In this document: positions 35,831-46,417 of the stretch, one piece after another | Layout: every line of letters begins with the position of its first letter | How positions within the stretch are numbered: position 1 is the stretch's first letter | Origin: Rhodoferax sp. | Lineage (GTDB): Bacteria > Pseudomonadota > Gammaproteobacteria > Burkholderiales > Burkholderiaceae_C | Direction: 5' to 3' | Length of the DNA stretch: 64,000 nt | Assembly (NCBI RefSeq): GCF_012927445.1 | Contig: NZ_JABBPD010000007.1 | Location: 620,001-684,000 of the forward strand | Made by a program: the position numbers and the translations under genes | The notes under the pieces: model-generated | Databases searched by the model: none | Told to the model about the DNA's origin: nothing | What the model saw: the letters and a program-made list of their open reading frames with translations, nothing else

Positions 35831-36535
35831 TTAACGGCCGGCGGCTTGCAGGCTATTGCCCTCAACGATCACTTTGGAGCCGACCGAGGCGGGGCTGCTT
35901 TGCTCCACCGTGCGCGTGCTGCCGTCTTCCATCTGCACCCGCACTTCGTAGGTGGTTTCTTTTTTCATCTTTTTCTCGACCGTGTTGCCGGCAAAACCGC
36001 CACCCAGCGCCCCCAGGATGGTGGCCAGGGTTTTGCCGTTGCCGGCGCCCACCTGGTTGCCGACCACAGCGCCCAACACCCCGCCGGCAATGGCGCCGCC
36101 GCCACTGCCGGTGCCGTCGCGCTGGATCGGTGTCACCGATTCAATCGTGCCGCAGTTGGCGCAAATCGGTTTGTGCACCGGGGCCATGGGGTGGTTCAGC
36201 GGGGCGCTCGTTCCGGCGGCTCGGTTGTTGTTGTTTGCTGCATATTTAGGAGCGGTTTGCGCATGTTTGACGGGGGCTACAGCCTTATTTGATGCTGAAG
36301 TCTTGCCGCCCTCCAGCGGTGCCGTGGCCGCTGGCGCAGGCACCGCAGCGCCGCTGGGCGTCGCGGCGGGGGCCGAGGCCGACAGTGCGGCGAGGCGGGG
36401 TTCGTCAGGGTGACTCTGGATGCGCAGCAGGGTGGCGCCCATGGCCACCACGGCCACCCCAAGGACGGCCACCGCGGCCCACAAAGGCTTGTTGACGGTC
36501 GAGGTGGACTTGGGGGTTTCTAAGGTAGCACTCAT
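35831..36535 (-). CDS. Membrane-anchored glycine-zipper protein
   Basis: A 234-residue protein with one N-terminal membrane helix (LWAAVAVLGVAVVAMGATLL, about residues 19-38), an Ala/Pro/Asn-rich linker, and a glycine-zipper 2TM domain (GGGAIAGGVLGAVVGNQVG and ILGALGGGFAGNTVEKKM), then YEVRVQMEDGSTRTVEQ. Similar proteins are envelope or outer-membrane SlyB-like factors; the function here is unknown. Bases 36238-36296 in the linker coding part match the interspersed repeat and give SNKAVAPVKHAQTAPKYA with AT-rich codons. Confidence 0.8.
   Translation of the reverse strand: MSATLETPKSTSTVNKPLWAAVAVLGVAVVAMGATLLRIQSHPDEPRLAALSASAPAATPSGAAVPAPAATAPLEGGKTSASNKAVAPVKHAQTAPKYAANNNNRAAGTSAPLNHPMAPVHKPICANCGTIESVTPIQRDGTGSGGGAIAGGVLGAVVGNQVGAGNGKTLATILGALGGGFAGNTVEKKMKKETTYEVRVQMEDGSTRTVEQSSPASVGSKVIVEGNSLQAAGR
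36238..36296 (-). repeat. Interspersed repeat copy inside the glycine-zipper gene
   Basis: Minus-strand reading: AAGGCTGTAGCCCCCGTC, ATGCGCAAACC and a decayed hairpin end GCTCCTAAATATGC. The box and TGCGCAA middle agree with the other copies. It is translated as part of the protein linker. Confidence 0.65.
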
Positions 36536-36650
36536 GAATTATTCCTTGGCAACGACCCACAAGGGATCTAAAAAAGTCGGCAGTCATTATTTAACTGTGG
36601 TTAGATAACGCCTGACCGCGCCAAAGGTAAACCGAATGCTGGCAAGCAGC

Positions 36651-36670
36651 CTGTTACGTGTGTAACAGGA
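36651..36670. other. Perfect inverted repeat behind metH (C-terminal part)
   Basis: CCTGTTAC and GTAACAGG form an 8-bp perfect dyad with a 4-base loop, 6 bases beyond the stop of the gene. No T-run follows on either strand, so it may be a weak terminator, an mRNA 3' stabiliser or an operator for the next gene. Confidence 0.45.
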
Positions 36671-36675
36671 GGTAA

Positions 36676-39411
36676 TTACAAATTCGGTGCCAACAAACGC
36701 TGCAGCGCCTGTTCGTTCATGCGCCGGCGCGCCGCCAGGTCTTTCAACTGGTCGTCGCCGATTCGGCCGACACTGAAATAAGTGCTGTCGGGGTGTCCGA
36801 TATAGAAGCCGCTGACGCTCGCCGCCGGCGTCATGGCCAGGCTCTCGGTGACGCCCATGCCGATGTCTTCGCAGTGCAGCAAGTCAAACATGTCTTTTTT
36901 GACGCTGTGATCGGGGCAGGCCGGGTAGCCGGGGGCGGGGCGAATGCCTTTGTACTTTTCTGCAATCAAGGCGTCCGGCGCCAGCGCCTCCTGCGCGGCG
37001 TAGCCCCACAGGTCGGTGCGCACGCGGTGGTGCAGGCACTCGGCAAAGGCTTCCGCCAACCGGTCGGCCAGCGACTTGAGCATGATGGCGGAGTAGTCGT
37101 CGTACGTGCTTTCAAACAACTTTTCGCGCTTGTCGACGCCGATGCCGGCCGTGACGGCGAACACGCCGGCGTAGTCGGCGGCCACCCCTTTGGGTGCCAC
37201 AAAGTCGGCCAGGCAGCGGCTGGGCCGCATCACGCCGTCAATCACCTGTTTCTCGGCTTGCTGGCGCAGGCCGTACCAGGTCATGGCGACCTCGGTGCGC
37301 GTCTCATCGGTGTAGAACTCGATGTCGTCATCGTTCACTGAATTGGCCGGGTACAGACCGACCACGCCATTGGCCGTGAGCCAGCGGCCTTCAATCAGTT
37401 TTTTCAGCAGGGCCTGGCCATCGGCGTAGACCTTGGTGGCCTCGACCCCGACGACTTCGTCTTTCAGAATGGCGGGAAACGGCCCGGCCAGATCCCAGGT
37501 CTGGAAGAACGGACCCCAGTCGATGAACCTGGCAAGTTCGGTCAAATCGAAATTCTTGAACACGCGCCGACCCAGAAACTTCGGTTTGGTGGGGGTGAAT
37601 TGCGCCCAGTCCACCGGCGTCTTGTTGGCGCGCGCTTTGGCCAGTGGCCACAACGGCGTCTGCTTTTTGTTGGCGTGCTGCTGGCGCACCCGTTCGTAGT
37701 CGGTGTTGATCTCGGCAACGTACTGCTCGGCTTGCTCGCCCAACAGGCCTTGCGCTACCCCGACGCCGCGCGAGGCATCGGGCACATAGACCACCGGGCC
37801 GTCGTAATGCGGCGCAATCTTGACGGCGGTATGCACGCGCGAGGTGGTGGCACCACCGATCATCAGCGGCATCTTGCGCAGGCGAAAGTAGTCGTCCTTT
37901 TGCATCTCGGCGGCCACATACTGCATCTCTTCCAGGCTGGGTGTGATCAAGCCGGACAGGCCAATGATGTCGGCCCCTTCGGCCTTGGCACGGGCCAGAA
38001 TTTCATGCGCCGGCACCATCACCCCCATGTTGATGACGTCGTAGTTGTTGCACTGCAGGACGACGGTGACGATGTTCTTGCCAATGTCGTGCACATCGCC
38101 CTTGACGGTGGCAATGACGATCTTGCCTTTGGTGCGCACGTCACGTCCCGCCGCCTCGTCCAACCGCTTTTCTTCTTCAATATAGGGAACCAAATGGGCC
38201 ACGGCTTGTTTCATGACCCGCGCGCTTTTGACCACTTGGGGCAGGAACATCTTGCCTTGACCAAACAGGTCTCCGACGACATTCATGCCGGCCATCAGCG
38301 GGCCTTCGATCACATGCAGTGGCCGGCCGCCCTTGGCCAGAATGGCCTGGTACGCTTCTTCGGTGTCTTCGGTGATGAAGTCGGTCACGCCGTGCACCAT
38401 GGCGTGGCTCAGGCGTTGCTCCACCGTCGCGGGCTGTTCGGCCGTGCCGCGCCACTCCAGCTTTTTGCTCTCGTCCTTCGCTGCGCCCTTGGCGTTTTCG
38501 GCAATCTCGACCAGACGTTCCCCGGCGTCAGGGCGGCGGTTCAGCACCACGTCTTCAACCCGCTCGCGCAGTTCCGGTTCCAGGTCGTCATAGACGCCGA
38601 CCATGCCGGCGTTGACGATGCCCATGTCCATGCCGGCCTGAATCGCGTGGTACAAAAACACGGTGTGAATCGCTTCGCGCACCGGGTCGTTACCGCGGAA
38701 CGAGAAGCTCACGTTGGACACGCCGCCCGAGACCTTGGCGCCTGGCAGGTGCTGCTTGATCCAGCGCGTGGCGTTGATGAAATCGACCGCGTAGTTGTTG
38801 TGCTCTTCGATGCCGGTGGCGATGGCGAAGATGTTGGGGTCGAAGATGATGTCTTCCGGCGGAAAGCCCACCTCGTCCACCAGAATGCGGTAGGCGCGTT
38901 CGCAAATCTGAATCTTGCGTTCGTAGGTGTCGGCCTGCCCTTGTTCGTCAAACGCCATCACCACCGCCGCCGCGCCATAACGGCGCAGCAATTTGGCCTG
39001 GTGCTTGAAGGCGGCCACGCCTTCCTTCATGCTGATGGAGTTGACGATGCCCTTGCCCTGCACGCAGCGCAGCCCGGCCTCGATCACGCTCCACTTGCTG
39101 GAGTCAATCATGATCGGCACGCGGCAGATGTCGGGCTCCGAGGCGATCAGGTTCAAAAACCGGACCATGGCGGCCTGGCTGTCCAGCATGGCCTCGTCCA
39201 TGTTGATGTCGATGATCTGCGCGCCGTTTTCCACCTGCTGGCGGGCCACCGCCAGCGCCTGTTCAAACTCGCCGTTCAGGATCATGCGGGCGAAGGCTTT
39301 GGAGCCGGTCACGTTGGTGCGTTCACCAATGTTGACAAACAGCGAGTCGGCGCCAATGCTCACCGGCTCCAGGCCGGACAATTTCATGGGGGGAACAACG
39401 ATATCGGACAT
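36676..39411 (-). CDS. metH: Cobalamin-dependent methionine synthase, folate/B12/activation part
   Basis: The second of two genes that together make MetH. The 911-residue protein has the methyltetrahydrofolate (pterin) domain ([15 protein letters not shown], residues ~30-290), the B12 cap and B12-binding domain with [10 protein letters not shown] (DXHXXG, base-off histidine near 470) and [12 protein letters not shown], and the activation domain with [13 protein letters not shown] near the end for S-adenosylmethionine. I start at MSDIVVPP, with AGGTGAG upstream. An SAH riboswitch lies in its leader. The homocysteine domain is the separate upstream gene. Confidence 0.95.
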   Translation of the reverse strand: MSDIVVPPMKLSGLEPVSIGADSLFVNIGERTNVTGSKAFARMILNGEFEQALAVARQQVENGAQIIDINMDEAMLDSQAAMVRFLNLIASEPDICRVPIMIDSSKWSVIEAGLRCVQGKGIVNSISMKEGVAAFKHQAKLLRRYGAAAVVMAFDEQGQADTYERKIQICERAYRILVDEVGFPPEDIIFDPNIFAIATGIEEHNNYAVDFINATRWIKQHLPGAKVSGGVSNVSFSFRGNDPVREAIHTVFLYHAIQAGMDMGIVNAGMVGVYDDLEPELRERVEDVVLNRRPDAGERLVEIAENAKGAAKDESKKLEWRGTAEQPATVEQRLSHAMVHGVTDFITEDTEEAYQAILAKGGRPLHVIEGPLMAGMNVVGDLFGQGKMFLPQVVKSARVMKQAVAHLVPYIEEEKRLDEAAGRDVRTKGKIVIATVKGDVHDIGKNIVTVVLQCNNYDVINMGVMVPAHEILARAKAEGADIIGLSGLITPSLEEMQYVAAEMQKDDYFRLRKMPLMIGGATTSRVHTAVKIAPHYDGPVVYVPDASRGVGVAQGLLGEQAEQYVAEINTDYERVRQQHANKKQTPLWPLAKARANKTPVDWAQFTPTKPKFLGRRVFKNFDLTELARFIDWGPFFQTWDLAGPFPAILKDEVVGVEATKVYADGQALLKKLIEGRWLTANGVVGLYPANSVNDDDIEFYTDETRTEVAMTWYGLRQQAEKQVIDGVMRPSRCLADFVAPKGVAADYAGVFAVTAGIGVDKREKLFESTYDDYSAIMLKSLADRLAEAFAECLHHRVRTDLWGYAAQEALAPDALIAEKYKGIRPAPGYPACPDHSVKKDMFDLLHCEDIGMGVTESLAMTPAASVSGFYIGHPDSTYFSVGRIGDDQLKDLAARRRMNEQALQRLLAPNL

Positions 39412-39440
39412 GCGTCTCACCTGTAAATGACAAAAAAGCA

Positions 39441-39506
39441 GGTGAGCGTGGTTGGGGGACATCCAAGCCTGACGGGGGCAAACCCGCTGCAACGCTCCTT
39501 GGATAG
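39441..39506 (-). promoter_or_regulatory. S-adenosylhomocysteine (SAH) riboswitch
   Basis: Minus strand, between the two metH genes. Helix P1 pairs CCAAG with CTTGG; the conserved core GGAGCGTTGCAGCGGG follows, then GTCAGGC, and the pseudoknot pairs GAGCG with CGCTC in ACGCTCACC. Sequence and order match the SAH riboswitch class of beta- and gammaproteobacteria, which turns genes on when SAH builds up. The ATG of the second metH gene is 30 bases downstream, followed by an alternative AGGTGAG ribosome site. Confidence 0.88.
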
Positions 39507-39530
39507 GTGCAATTTTAAGGGCTGGCCGAT

Positions 39531-40577
<1,047 letters not shown>

Positions 40578-40671
40578 AGCGGGTGCATTGTAGAAAAGAT
40601 CGAATTCCTGCGTGTTCGGGCCGTGTTTGACCCGCCCTGCAAGCGCTGGTGAGGACTTGAAAGAAAACCAA

Positions 40672-41643
40672 ATGAATTGTCTCAAGACGTGCTGCGCCCT
40701 GTGGTTGATCCCGCTGCTGTTGGCCGGCTGCCAGCCCAAAGTGGCGCCGGGCTGGTCGGGCTATGTGGAGGGCGACTACGTTTATGTGGCCTCGGCCCTC
40801 GGTGGCACCCTGTCGCAGCTGAACGTGCGCAGCGGCGATCAGGCCCGCCAGGACATGCCGCTGTTTGCACTGGAGGCCGAGAACGAGCAGGCCGCGCGGC
40901 TGGAGGCCGACGCCCGGTTGGCGCGCGCCAATGCCCAGCTGGCCAACGCCGCCAAGGGCAAGCGCAGTGACGAAATCGCCGTCATTCAGGCCCAGATCAG
41001 CCAGGCACGCGCCCAAGCCAGGCTGAACGCCGCGGCCCTGGCACGCGAGGAGCAGCTGGTGAAGCAGGGTTTTGTCTCCGCGGCACACCGGGACGAGCTG
41101 CTGGCCGCGCAGGCCCAGAGCGCCGCCCATCTGGACGAACTGCTCGCCCAGCTCAAGGTCGGGCGGCTGCCGGCACGGGTTGATGAACGCGCCGCCGCCG
41201 CCGCCGACACCGATGCCGCCCGGCAAGCGGTCCGGCAATTCGCCTGGCGCGAGGCGCAAAAAACACGCACTGCACCGGTCAGCGGGCTGGTGACGGACAC
41301 CTTTTTTCGCGTCGGCGAGTCGGTACAGCCGGGTCAGCCGGTGTTGGCGCTGCTGCCGCCCGGTAACGTCAAAGCGCGCTTCTTTGTCCCCGAAGGCGTG
41401 GTCGGCCACCTCCAGATTGGGGCGGCCGTCCACATCGTGTGCGACGGCTGTGCGGCACCGATCGCGGCCCAAATTTCTTTCATCTCGAACCGGGCCGAGT
41501 ACACGCCGCCCGTCATTTACTCCAATGTGCAGCGCGCCAAGCTGGTGTTCCTGGTGGAGGCGCGCCCCAGCCCGGCCGATGGCGCCCGGCTCAAACCCGG
41601 CCAGCCGGTCGATGTGGTGCCGGTGGCCGGGGCCGCGCCATGA
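40672..41643 (+). CDS. HlyD-type periplasmic adaptor lipoprotein of an ABC exporter
   Basis: A 323-residue membrane-fusion protein with a lipoprotein signal ([12 protein letters not shown]), a lipoyl-like half ([21 protein letters not shown]), a long coiled-coil hairpin (about residues 75-200, rich in Ala, Gln and Glu) and the returning half [27 protein letters not shown]. It would bridge the inner-membrane ABC transporter to an outer-membrane channel; no TolC gene is nearby. Its stop overlaps the ATPase start (ATGA). Starts at MNCLKTC rather than an upstream frame start. Confidence 0.88.
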   Translation: MNCLKTCCALWLIPLLLAGCQPKVAPGWSGYVEGDYVYVASALGGTLSQLNVRSGDQARQDMPLFALEAENEQAARLEADARLARANAQLANAAKGKRSDEIAVIQAQISQARAQARLNAAALAREEQLVKQGFVSAAHRDELLAAQAQSAAHLDELLAQLKVGRLPARVDERAAAAADTDAARQAVRQFAWREAQKTRTAPVSGLVTDTFFRVGESVQPGQPVLALLPPGNVKARFFVPEGVVGHLQIGAAVHIVCDGCAAPIAAQISFISNRAEYTPPVIYSNVQRAKLVFLVEARPSPADGARLKPGQPVDVVPVAGAAP

Positions 41644-42572
41644 CACTGGCCGTTGACGTCACCGGCCTGAGCAAGCGCTATGGCGGGCGCGCCGTCGTCG
41701 ACAACTTGTCGATCCAGCTGGAAACCGGGCGCATCTGCGGCTTTCTCGGCCCCAACGGCAGCGGCAAGACCACCACCCTGCGCATGCTGTGCGGGCTGCT
41801 GACGCCGGACAGCGGCGCCGGCACCTGTCTGGGGCTGGACCTCATCACGCAGGCGGCGCAGATCAAGCGCCAGGTTGGCTACATGACGCAGCGCTTTGGC
41901 CTGTACGAAGACTTGACGATTCGCGAAAACCTGGACTTTGTGGCACGCCTGTTCGAGTTGCCGCAGCGCAAGCGGGCGGTGGACCTGACGCTGGAGCGGC
42001 TGGAGTTGACGGCGCGCCAGCACCAGCTGGCCGGTGCCCTGTCCGGCGGCTGGAAACAACGCCTGGCGTTGGCGGCCTGCCTGTTGCACGAGCCGCGCCT
42101 GTTGCTGCTGGACGAGCCGACCGCTGGCGTCGACCCGAAAGCGCGGCGTGATTTCTGGGACGAAATCCACCGGCTGGCGGCGCAGGGCATCACGGTGCTG
42201 GTGTCGACCCACTACATGGACGAAGCGGCCCGCTGTCATGAATTGATGTACATCGCCAACGGCCAGGTGCTCACAAAAGGCAGCCAAGCCGACATCATCG
42301 CGCGGGCGGCGCTGGTCGTGTGGTCCATCGCGGGGGCCGATCTCGATACCTTGGTGGCGCCGATCAAGGCGCTGCCGGGCGTGCTCAGCGTCTCCGCTTT
42401 TGGCAATACCCTGCATGTGGCGGGCGAGGATCAGGCGCTGCTGCAGGCCTCGCTGGCGCCTTACCGGGCACGGCCTGACTTGCAACTGTCGTCGGCGCCG
42501 GCGGACCTGGAGGATGTTTTCATCAGCCTGATGGACAAAGCCAAAGACGCCTACCAAGGGGCGACGGCATGA
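41640..42572 (+). CDS. ABC transporter ATP-binding protein
   Basis: A 310-residue ATPase subunit: Walker A GPNGSGKTTT near residue 40, Q-loop in MTQRFGLYEDLT, signature ALSGGWKQRLALA (SGGWKQ), Walker B LLLLDEPTAGVDP and H-loop STHYMDE. The C-terminal ~80 residues form the extra domain of the multidrug/YbhF-like exporter type. It overlaps both neighbours by ATGA, so the three genes are one translational unit. Confidence 0.93.
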   Translation: MTLAVDVTGLSKRYGGRAVVDNLSIQLETGRICGFLGPNGSGKTTTLRMLCGLLTPDSGAGTCLGLDLITQAAQIKRQVGYMTQRFGLYEDLTIRENLDFVARLFELPQRKRAVDLTLERLELTARQHQLAGALSGGWKQRLALAACLLHEPRLLLLDEPTAGVDPKARRDFWDEIHRLAAQGITVLVSTHYMDEAARCHELMYIANGQVLTKGSQADIIARAALVVWSIAGADLDTLVAPIKALPGVLSVSAFGNTLHVAGEDQALLQASLAPYRARPDLQLSSAPADLEDVFISLMDKAKDAYQGATA

Positions 42573-43705
42573 GCGCCGCGTTTTCCTTCGGGCGGGTGGC
42601 GGCCATCATCATCAAGGAATTCCAGCAGATGCTGCGCGAGCGCCTGACCTTTGCCATGGCGATCGGGGTGCCAGTGATGCAGTTGATCCTGTTTGGCTAC
42701 GCCATCAACAACGACCCCAAAGGCTTGCCGACCGCGCTGGTGGCGTACGACAACGGGCCGCTGGCGCGCAGCCTGGTGGCGGCCATCCAGAACACCGGTT
42801 ACTTCCACATCGTGGCCCAGCCGGCCACCGAGGTCCAGGCGGAGCGCCTGCTGGAAACTGGCGAGGTCCAGTTCCTGCTGGCGATTCCGCCCGATTTCTC
42901 CAAGCGCGTGCTGCGCGGCGAAAAACCCGCCGTGCTGGTGGCGGTGGACGCGACCGACCCGTCCGCCGCCAGCAACGCGATTGCGGCGCTGGGGCAAATC
43001 ACGCCGCTGGCGCTGGCCCACGACTTGACCGGGGCGCTGGCCGGGTTGCAGCCGGGTGAGCCGCCGTTCGAGCTGCGCATTCACCGTCGCTACAACCCCG
43101 AAGGCCTGACCCGCTACAACATCGTGCCGGGCCTGATCGGCACCATTCTGACCATGACCATGGTGATGCTGACCTCGCTGGCGATGACGCGTGAGCGCGA
43201 ACGCGGCACCATGGAAAACCTGCTGGCGACGCCGGTGCGGCCGTTCGAGGTGATGGTCGGCAAGATCACGCCCTACATCATCATTGGCTATGTGCAATTA
43301 GCGGTCATCATTCTGGCGGCCCTCCTGCTGTTTGAGGTGCCGATTGTGGGCAGTCTGACCCTGCTGATGGGGGTGATTGGCTTGTTCATGCTGGCCAATC
43401 TGGGCGTGGGTTTCACCTTCTCGACCCTGGCGAGCAACCAGTTGCAGGCGATGCAGATGACGTTTTTCTTCTTTTTGCCCTCGATGCTGCTGTCCGGCTT
43501 CATGTTTCCGTTTCGCGGCATGCCGCCGTGGGCGCAGTGGCTGGGTGAGTTGCTGCCGCTCACGCACTTTTTGCGCGTGGTGCGCGCCATCATGCTGAAA
43601 GGCGCCACCTTCGGTGAAATCGTCCCCAATCTGTGGCCGATGGCGCTGTTTTTGGGGGTGGTCGGCGCCATCGCGCTCAAGCGCTATCGGCAGACGCTGG
43701 ACTGA
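42569..43705 (+). CDS. ABC-2 type exporter permease
   Basis: A 378-residue permease of the YhhJ/YbhS type: one N-terminal helix (LTFAMAIGVPVMQLILFGYAI), a periplasmic domain to about residue 175, then five helices with the family block TRERERGTMENLLATPVRPFEVMVGKI and the final PLTHFLRVVRAIMLKG. With the adaptor and ATPase it makes a complete exporter of unknown substrate; a single permease gene implies a homodimer. Confidence 0.91.
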   Translation: MSAAFSFGRVAAIIIKEFQQMLRERLTFAMAIGVPVMQLILFGYAINNDPKGLPTALVAYDNGPLARSLVAAIQNTGYFHIVAQPATEVQAERLLETGEVQFLLAIPPDFSKRVLRGEKPAVLVAVDATDPSAASNAIAALGQITPLALAHDLTGALAGLQPGEPPFELRIHRRYNPEGLTRYNIVPGLIGTILTMTMVMLTSLAMTRERERGTMENLLATPVRPFEVMVGKITPYIIIGYVQLAVIILAALLLFEVPIVGSLTLLMGVIGLFMLANLGVGFTFSTLASNQLQAMQMTFFFFLPSMLLSGFMFPFRGMPPWAQWLGELLPLTHFLRVVRAIMLKGATFGEIVPNLWPMALFLGVVGAIALKRYRQTLD

Positions 43706-43796
43706 CGCCGCAGAAATCGCCGGACAATAGGGGCATGCAACCCCTTCTCCCGCTAAAAACCTGGCCCCGCCAGTGCGGTCCAGCGCCATGGGCGAA

Positions 43797-43862
43797 AAAT
43801 ATAAGCAAAATTGGCCTCTGGCCCTTATGTAGTCTGCGCAAGCAGCTATTAAAACAATAGCG
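43797..43862 (+). repeat. Interspersed repeat copy upstream of recQ (best example)
   Basis: Plus-strand reading has TTGGCCTCTGGCCC, TCTGCGCAAGC and the perfect hairpin end GCTATTAAAACAATAGC. It ends 8 bases before the recQ start codon and leaves no room for a ribosome-binding site. Confidence 0.87.
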
Positions 43863-43869
43863 ACAAATC

Positions 43870-45714
43870 TTGTCTATCCATCTCATTCTTCAAGAAGTCT
43901 TCGGCTACGGCGCGTTCCGTGGGCCGCAGCAAGCCATCATCGAGCACGTGGTGGCGGGCGGCGACGCGCTGGTGCTGATGCCCACTGGCGGCGGCAAATC
44001 GCTGTGTTACCAGATTCCGGCGATTGCGCGTGAGCAGGCCGGGCAGGGCATCACCGTGGTGATTTCGCCGCTGATCGCGCTGATGCACGACCAGGTTGGG
44101 GCTTTGGATGAAGCGGGGGTCAGCGCCGCCTTTCTCAATTCCACCTTGTCGTTTGAGGAAGCCGCGCAGGTGGAAAAACGCCTGCTGCGCGGCGACATCA
44201 CCCTGCTGTATTGCGCGCCCGAGCGGGTGATGACACCGCGTTTTCTGGCGCAGCTCGATTCCCTGTACGAACGCGGCAAGTTAAGCCTGTTTGCCATTGA
44301 CGAAGCGCATTGCGTCAGCCAGTGGGGCCACGACTTCCGGCCCGAATACCGCGCGCTCACCGTGTTGCACGAACGCTATGGCAACGTGCCGCGCATCGCG
44401 CTCACCGCCACCGCCGACACGCTGACCCGCGCCGACATCGTGGAGCGGTTGCAGTTGCAGGACGCGCGCCTGTTTTTAAGCAGCTTCGACCGCCCCAACA
44501 TCAGCTACACCATCGTGGAAAAGACGCAGGCGACGCAGCAGTTGCTGCGCTTCATTTCCAACGAGCACCGGGGCGATGCCGGCATCGTCTACTGCCAGTC
44601 GCGTAAACGGGTGGAAGACATCGCCAATATGCTGTGTGACGAAGGCATCGCGGCGCTGCCGTACCACGCCGGGCTGGACACCAAGGTGCGACAGGCGAAC
44701 CAGGACCAGTTTTTGCGCAGCGAAGGCATTGTGATGGTGGCGACCGTCGCCTTTGGCATGGGCATCGACAAGCCGGATGTGCGCTTTGTCGCGCACCTGG
44801 ACATGCCGAAAAACATCGAAGGCTACTACCAGGAAACCGGCCGTGCCGGGCGCGATGGCGCCGCCGCCGATGCCTGGATGTGCTACGGCCTGCAAGACGT
44901 GGTGAACCAGCGCCGCATGATCGACGAGAGCCCGGCCGGGGAAGAATTCAAGCAAGGCCTGCGCGGCAAACTCGATGCACTGCTGGGCTTGGCCGAGGCC
45001 ACCGATTGTCGCCGTGTCCGCTTGCTGCACTACTTTGGCGAGATGAGCCAACCGTGCGGCAATTGCGACAACTGCCTGCAGCCACCGGCGGTGTGGGACG
45101 GCACCGATGCGGCCCGCAAACTGCTCAGCACCATCTACCGCGTGCAGCAGATGGGTGGCAGCTATGGCGCGGTTCACATCATGGATATTTTGCGCGGCAA
45201 AGCCACCGAGAAGGTGACCCAGCGCGGGCATGAAACTCTGAGTACCTTCGGCATTGGCGCGGAGTTCAGTGAACAGCAGTTGCGCGGCGTGCTGCGCCAG
45301 TTGATTGCCATCGGCGCCGTCGCGGTCGATGCCCAGGCCTTCAACACCCTGCAACTCACCGAGGCCTCGCGCGCCGTGCTCAAAGGCGAGGTGCCGGTGC
45401 AACTGCGCGCCTCGGTTTCGACTCCGGCCGATCGCAAAGCCAAACGCGGCAGCACCGCCAGCGCCGTCGTCAAAGCACCGCCTTCACTGGACGCCGGCGG
45501 CCAAGCGCGCTACCTGGCCTTGAAAGCCTGGCGCGCCGAGGTCGCCACGGAACACAACCTGCCAGCCTACGTCATCTTTCACGACGCCACGCTGGTCGCT
45601 ATCGCCGAGCGCGCGCCGCAATCGCTGGACGACCTGCAAGGTCTCAGCGGCATCGGCGCCAAGAAGCTGGAGGCCTACGGCGAAGAAGTGTTGCAGGTGA
45701 TGGCGAGCGTTTGA
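43870..45714 (+). CDS. recQ: ATP-dependent DNA helicase RecQ
   Basis: 3'-5' helicase of 614 residues for recombination and fork repair. It has motif 0 ([12 protein letters not shown]), Walker [30 protein letters not shown], the RecQ-Ct zinc cysteines ([12 protein letters not shown]...CGNCDNC), a winged helix and an HRDC domain (about 530-605). The only usable start is TTG at 43870: an in-frame stop lies 12 bases upstream, the next ATG is inside Walker A. There is no visible ribosome site because an interspersed repeat ends just before, so the 5' end may have been altered by it. Confidence 0.93.
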   Translation: MSIHLILQEVFGYGAFRGPQQAIIEHVVAGGDALVLMPTGGGKSLCYQIPAIAREQAGQGITVVISPLIALMHDQVGALDEAGVSAAFLNSTLSFEEAAQVEKRLLRGDITLLYCAPERVMTPRFLAQLDSLYERGKLSLFAIDEAHCVSQWGHDFRPEYRALTVLHERYGNVPRIALTATADTLTRADIVERLQLQDARLFLSSFDRPNISYTIVEKTQATQQLLRFISNEHRGDAGIVYCQSRKRVEDIANMLCDEGIAALPYHAGLDTKVRQANQDQFLRSEGIVMVATVAFGMGIDKPDVRFVAHLDMPKNIEGYYQETGRAGRDGAAADAWMCYGLQDVVNQRRMIDESPAGEEFKQGLRGKLDALLGLAEATDCRRVRLLHYFGEMSQPCGNCDNCLQPPAVWDGTDAARKLLSTIYRVQQMGGSYGAVHIMDILRGKATEKVTQRGHETLSTFGIGAEFSEQQLRGVLRQLIAIGAVAVDAQAFNTLQLTEASRAVLKGEVPVQLRASVSTPADRKAKRGSTASAVVKAPPSLDAGGQARYLALKAWRAEVATEHNLPAYVIFHDATLVAIAERAPQSLDDLQGLSGIGAKKLEAYGEEVLQVMASV

Positions 45715-45750
45715 CCGCCCTCCACCCTGCAACTCAGTGTCAGTCGGCGC

Positions 45751-46179
45751 TTATTTTTTCTTCTTGGCCGGGGCCTGCTCGACCCAACCACCGGAGACAT
45801 CGTCCCAGTGGTGTGTGCGCATGAAGTGCTGAGTCTCGCTACGCACCTGCTCGCGTGACATCGCGTTCAAATCGCGCGGTTGCGTTTTCAACGGCACCCA
45901 ATCCGCGATGCGTGTGTCATAGCGATTGTTGCGCAGGAACTCGTCGCGTTCCGCCTTGATTTCAGCTCGCGACTTCATGCCAGCGGGTGGCTCGGAGCCC
46001 GAATTCAGCACCCAGTTCGACGAGACATCGTCATAGTGGTGCGTTTTAAGGAACTCGTCGCGTTCCATCTTGACCTGCGCACGCGTTGCCGTTTCGGCAG
46101 CGGTCTGTGCGCTGACCATACCGGCTGTAGAGGCCAAGAGAAGAGCCAGAAGAAGAGGAAGAGCTTGCATGCGTTTCAT
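45751..46179 (-). CDS. Exported protein with three DEFL/YD-W repeats (DUF4148-like)
   Basis: A 142-residue protein with a signal peptide (1-24, ends VSAQ) and three imperfect ~35-residue repeats: TRAQVKMERDEFLKTHHYDDVSSNWV, then RAEIKAERDEFLRNNRYDTRIADWV, then REQVRSETQHFMRTHHWDDVSGGWV, before a lysine tail. Short repeat proteins of this sort are common in Burkholderiales periplasm; function unknown. I start at MKRMQALPLL because the upstream part of the frame is not signal-like. Convergent with recQ. Confidence 0.72.
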   Translation of the reverse strand: MKRMQALPLLLALLLASTAGMVSAQTAAETATRAQVKMERDEFLKTHHYDDVSSNWVLNSGSEPPAGMKSRAEIKAERDEFLRNNRYDTRIADWVPLKTQPRDLNAMSREQVRSETQHFMRTHHWDDVSGGWVEQAPAKKKK

Positions 46180-46417
46180 GGTATTTTTTCCAATCATAAA
46201 TTGAGTAGCGGTTGTGAATCCTTGAGATATCGATGCGGGACGCCGGCCGCAACTTGGCGAGGGTCTCCACTCCGATTTACTGACAGGGCCAAGTTGCTTG
46301 GGAGTACCAGTTTCCATGTTTATCTTTCCATCTCGTTAAGGAAATTTGAGCGTACAAAGCATGCGCCAGCCGGTCTTTGCGAAATCGCAGTAAAAGCAAA
46401 TCCAGCGGGCGATGTGT

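Noticed and set aside
37600..39426. 608-codon open frame on the plus strand
   Set aside because: Antisense of the second metH gene, with no domain and no ribosome site.
40578..40671. Cobalamin riboswitch before the first metH gene
   Set aside because: The gap to the divergent exporter gene is too short and shows no B12 box; only the SAH riboswitch between the two metH genes is convincing.
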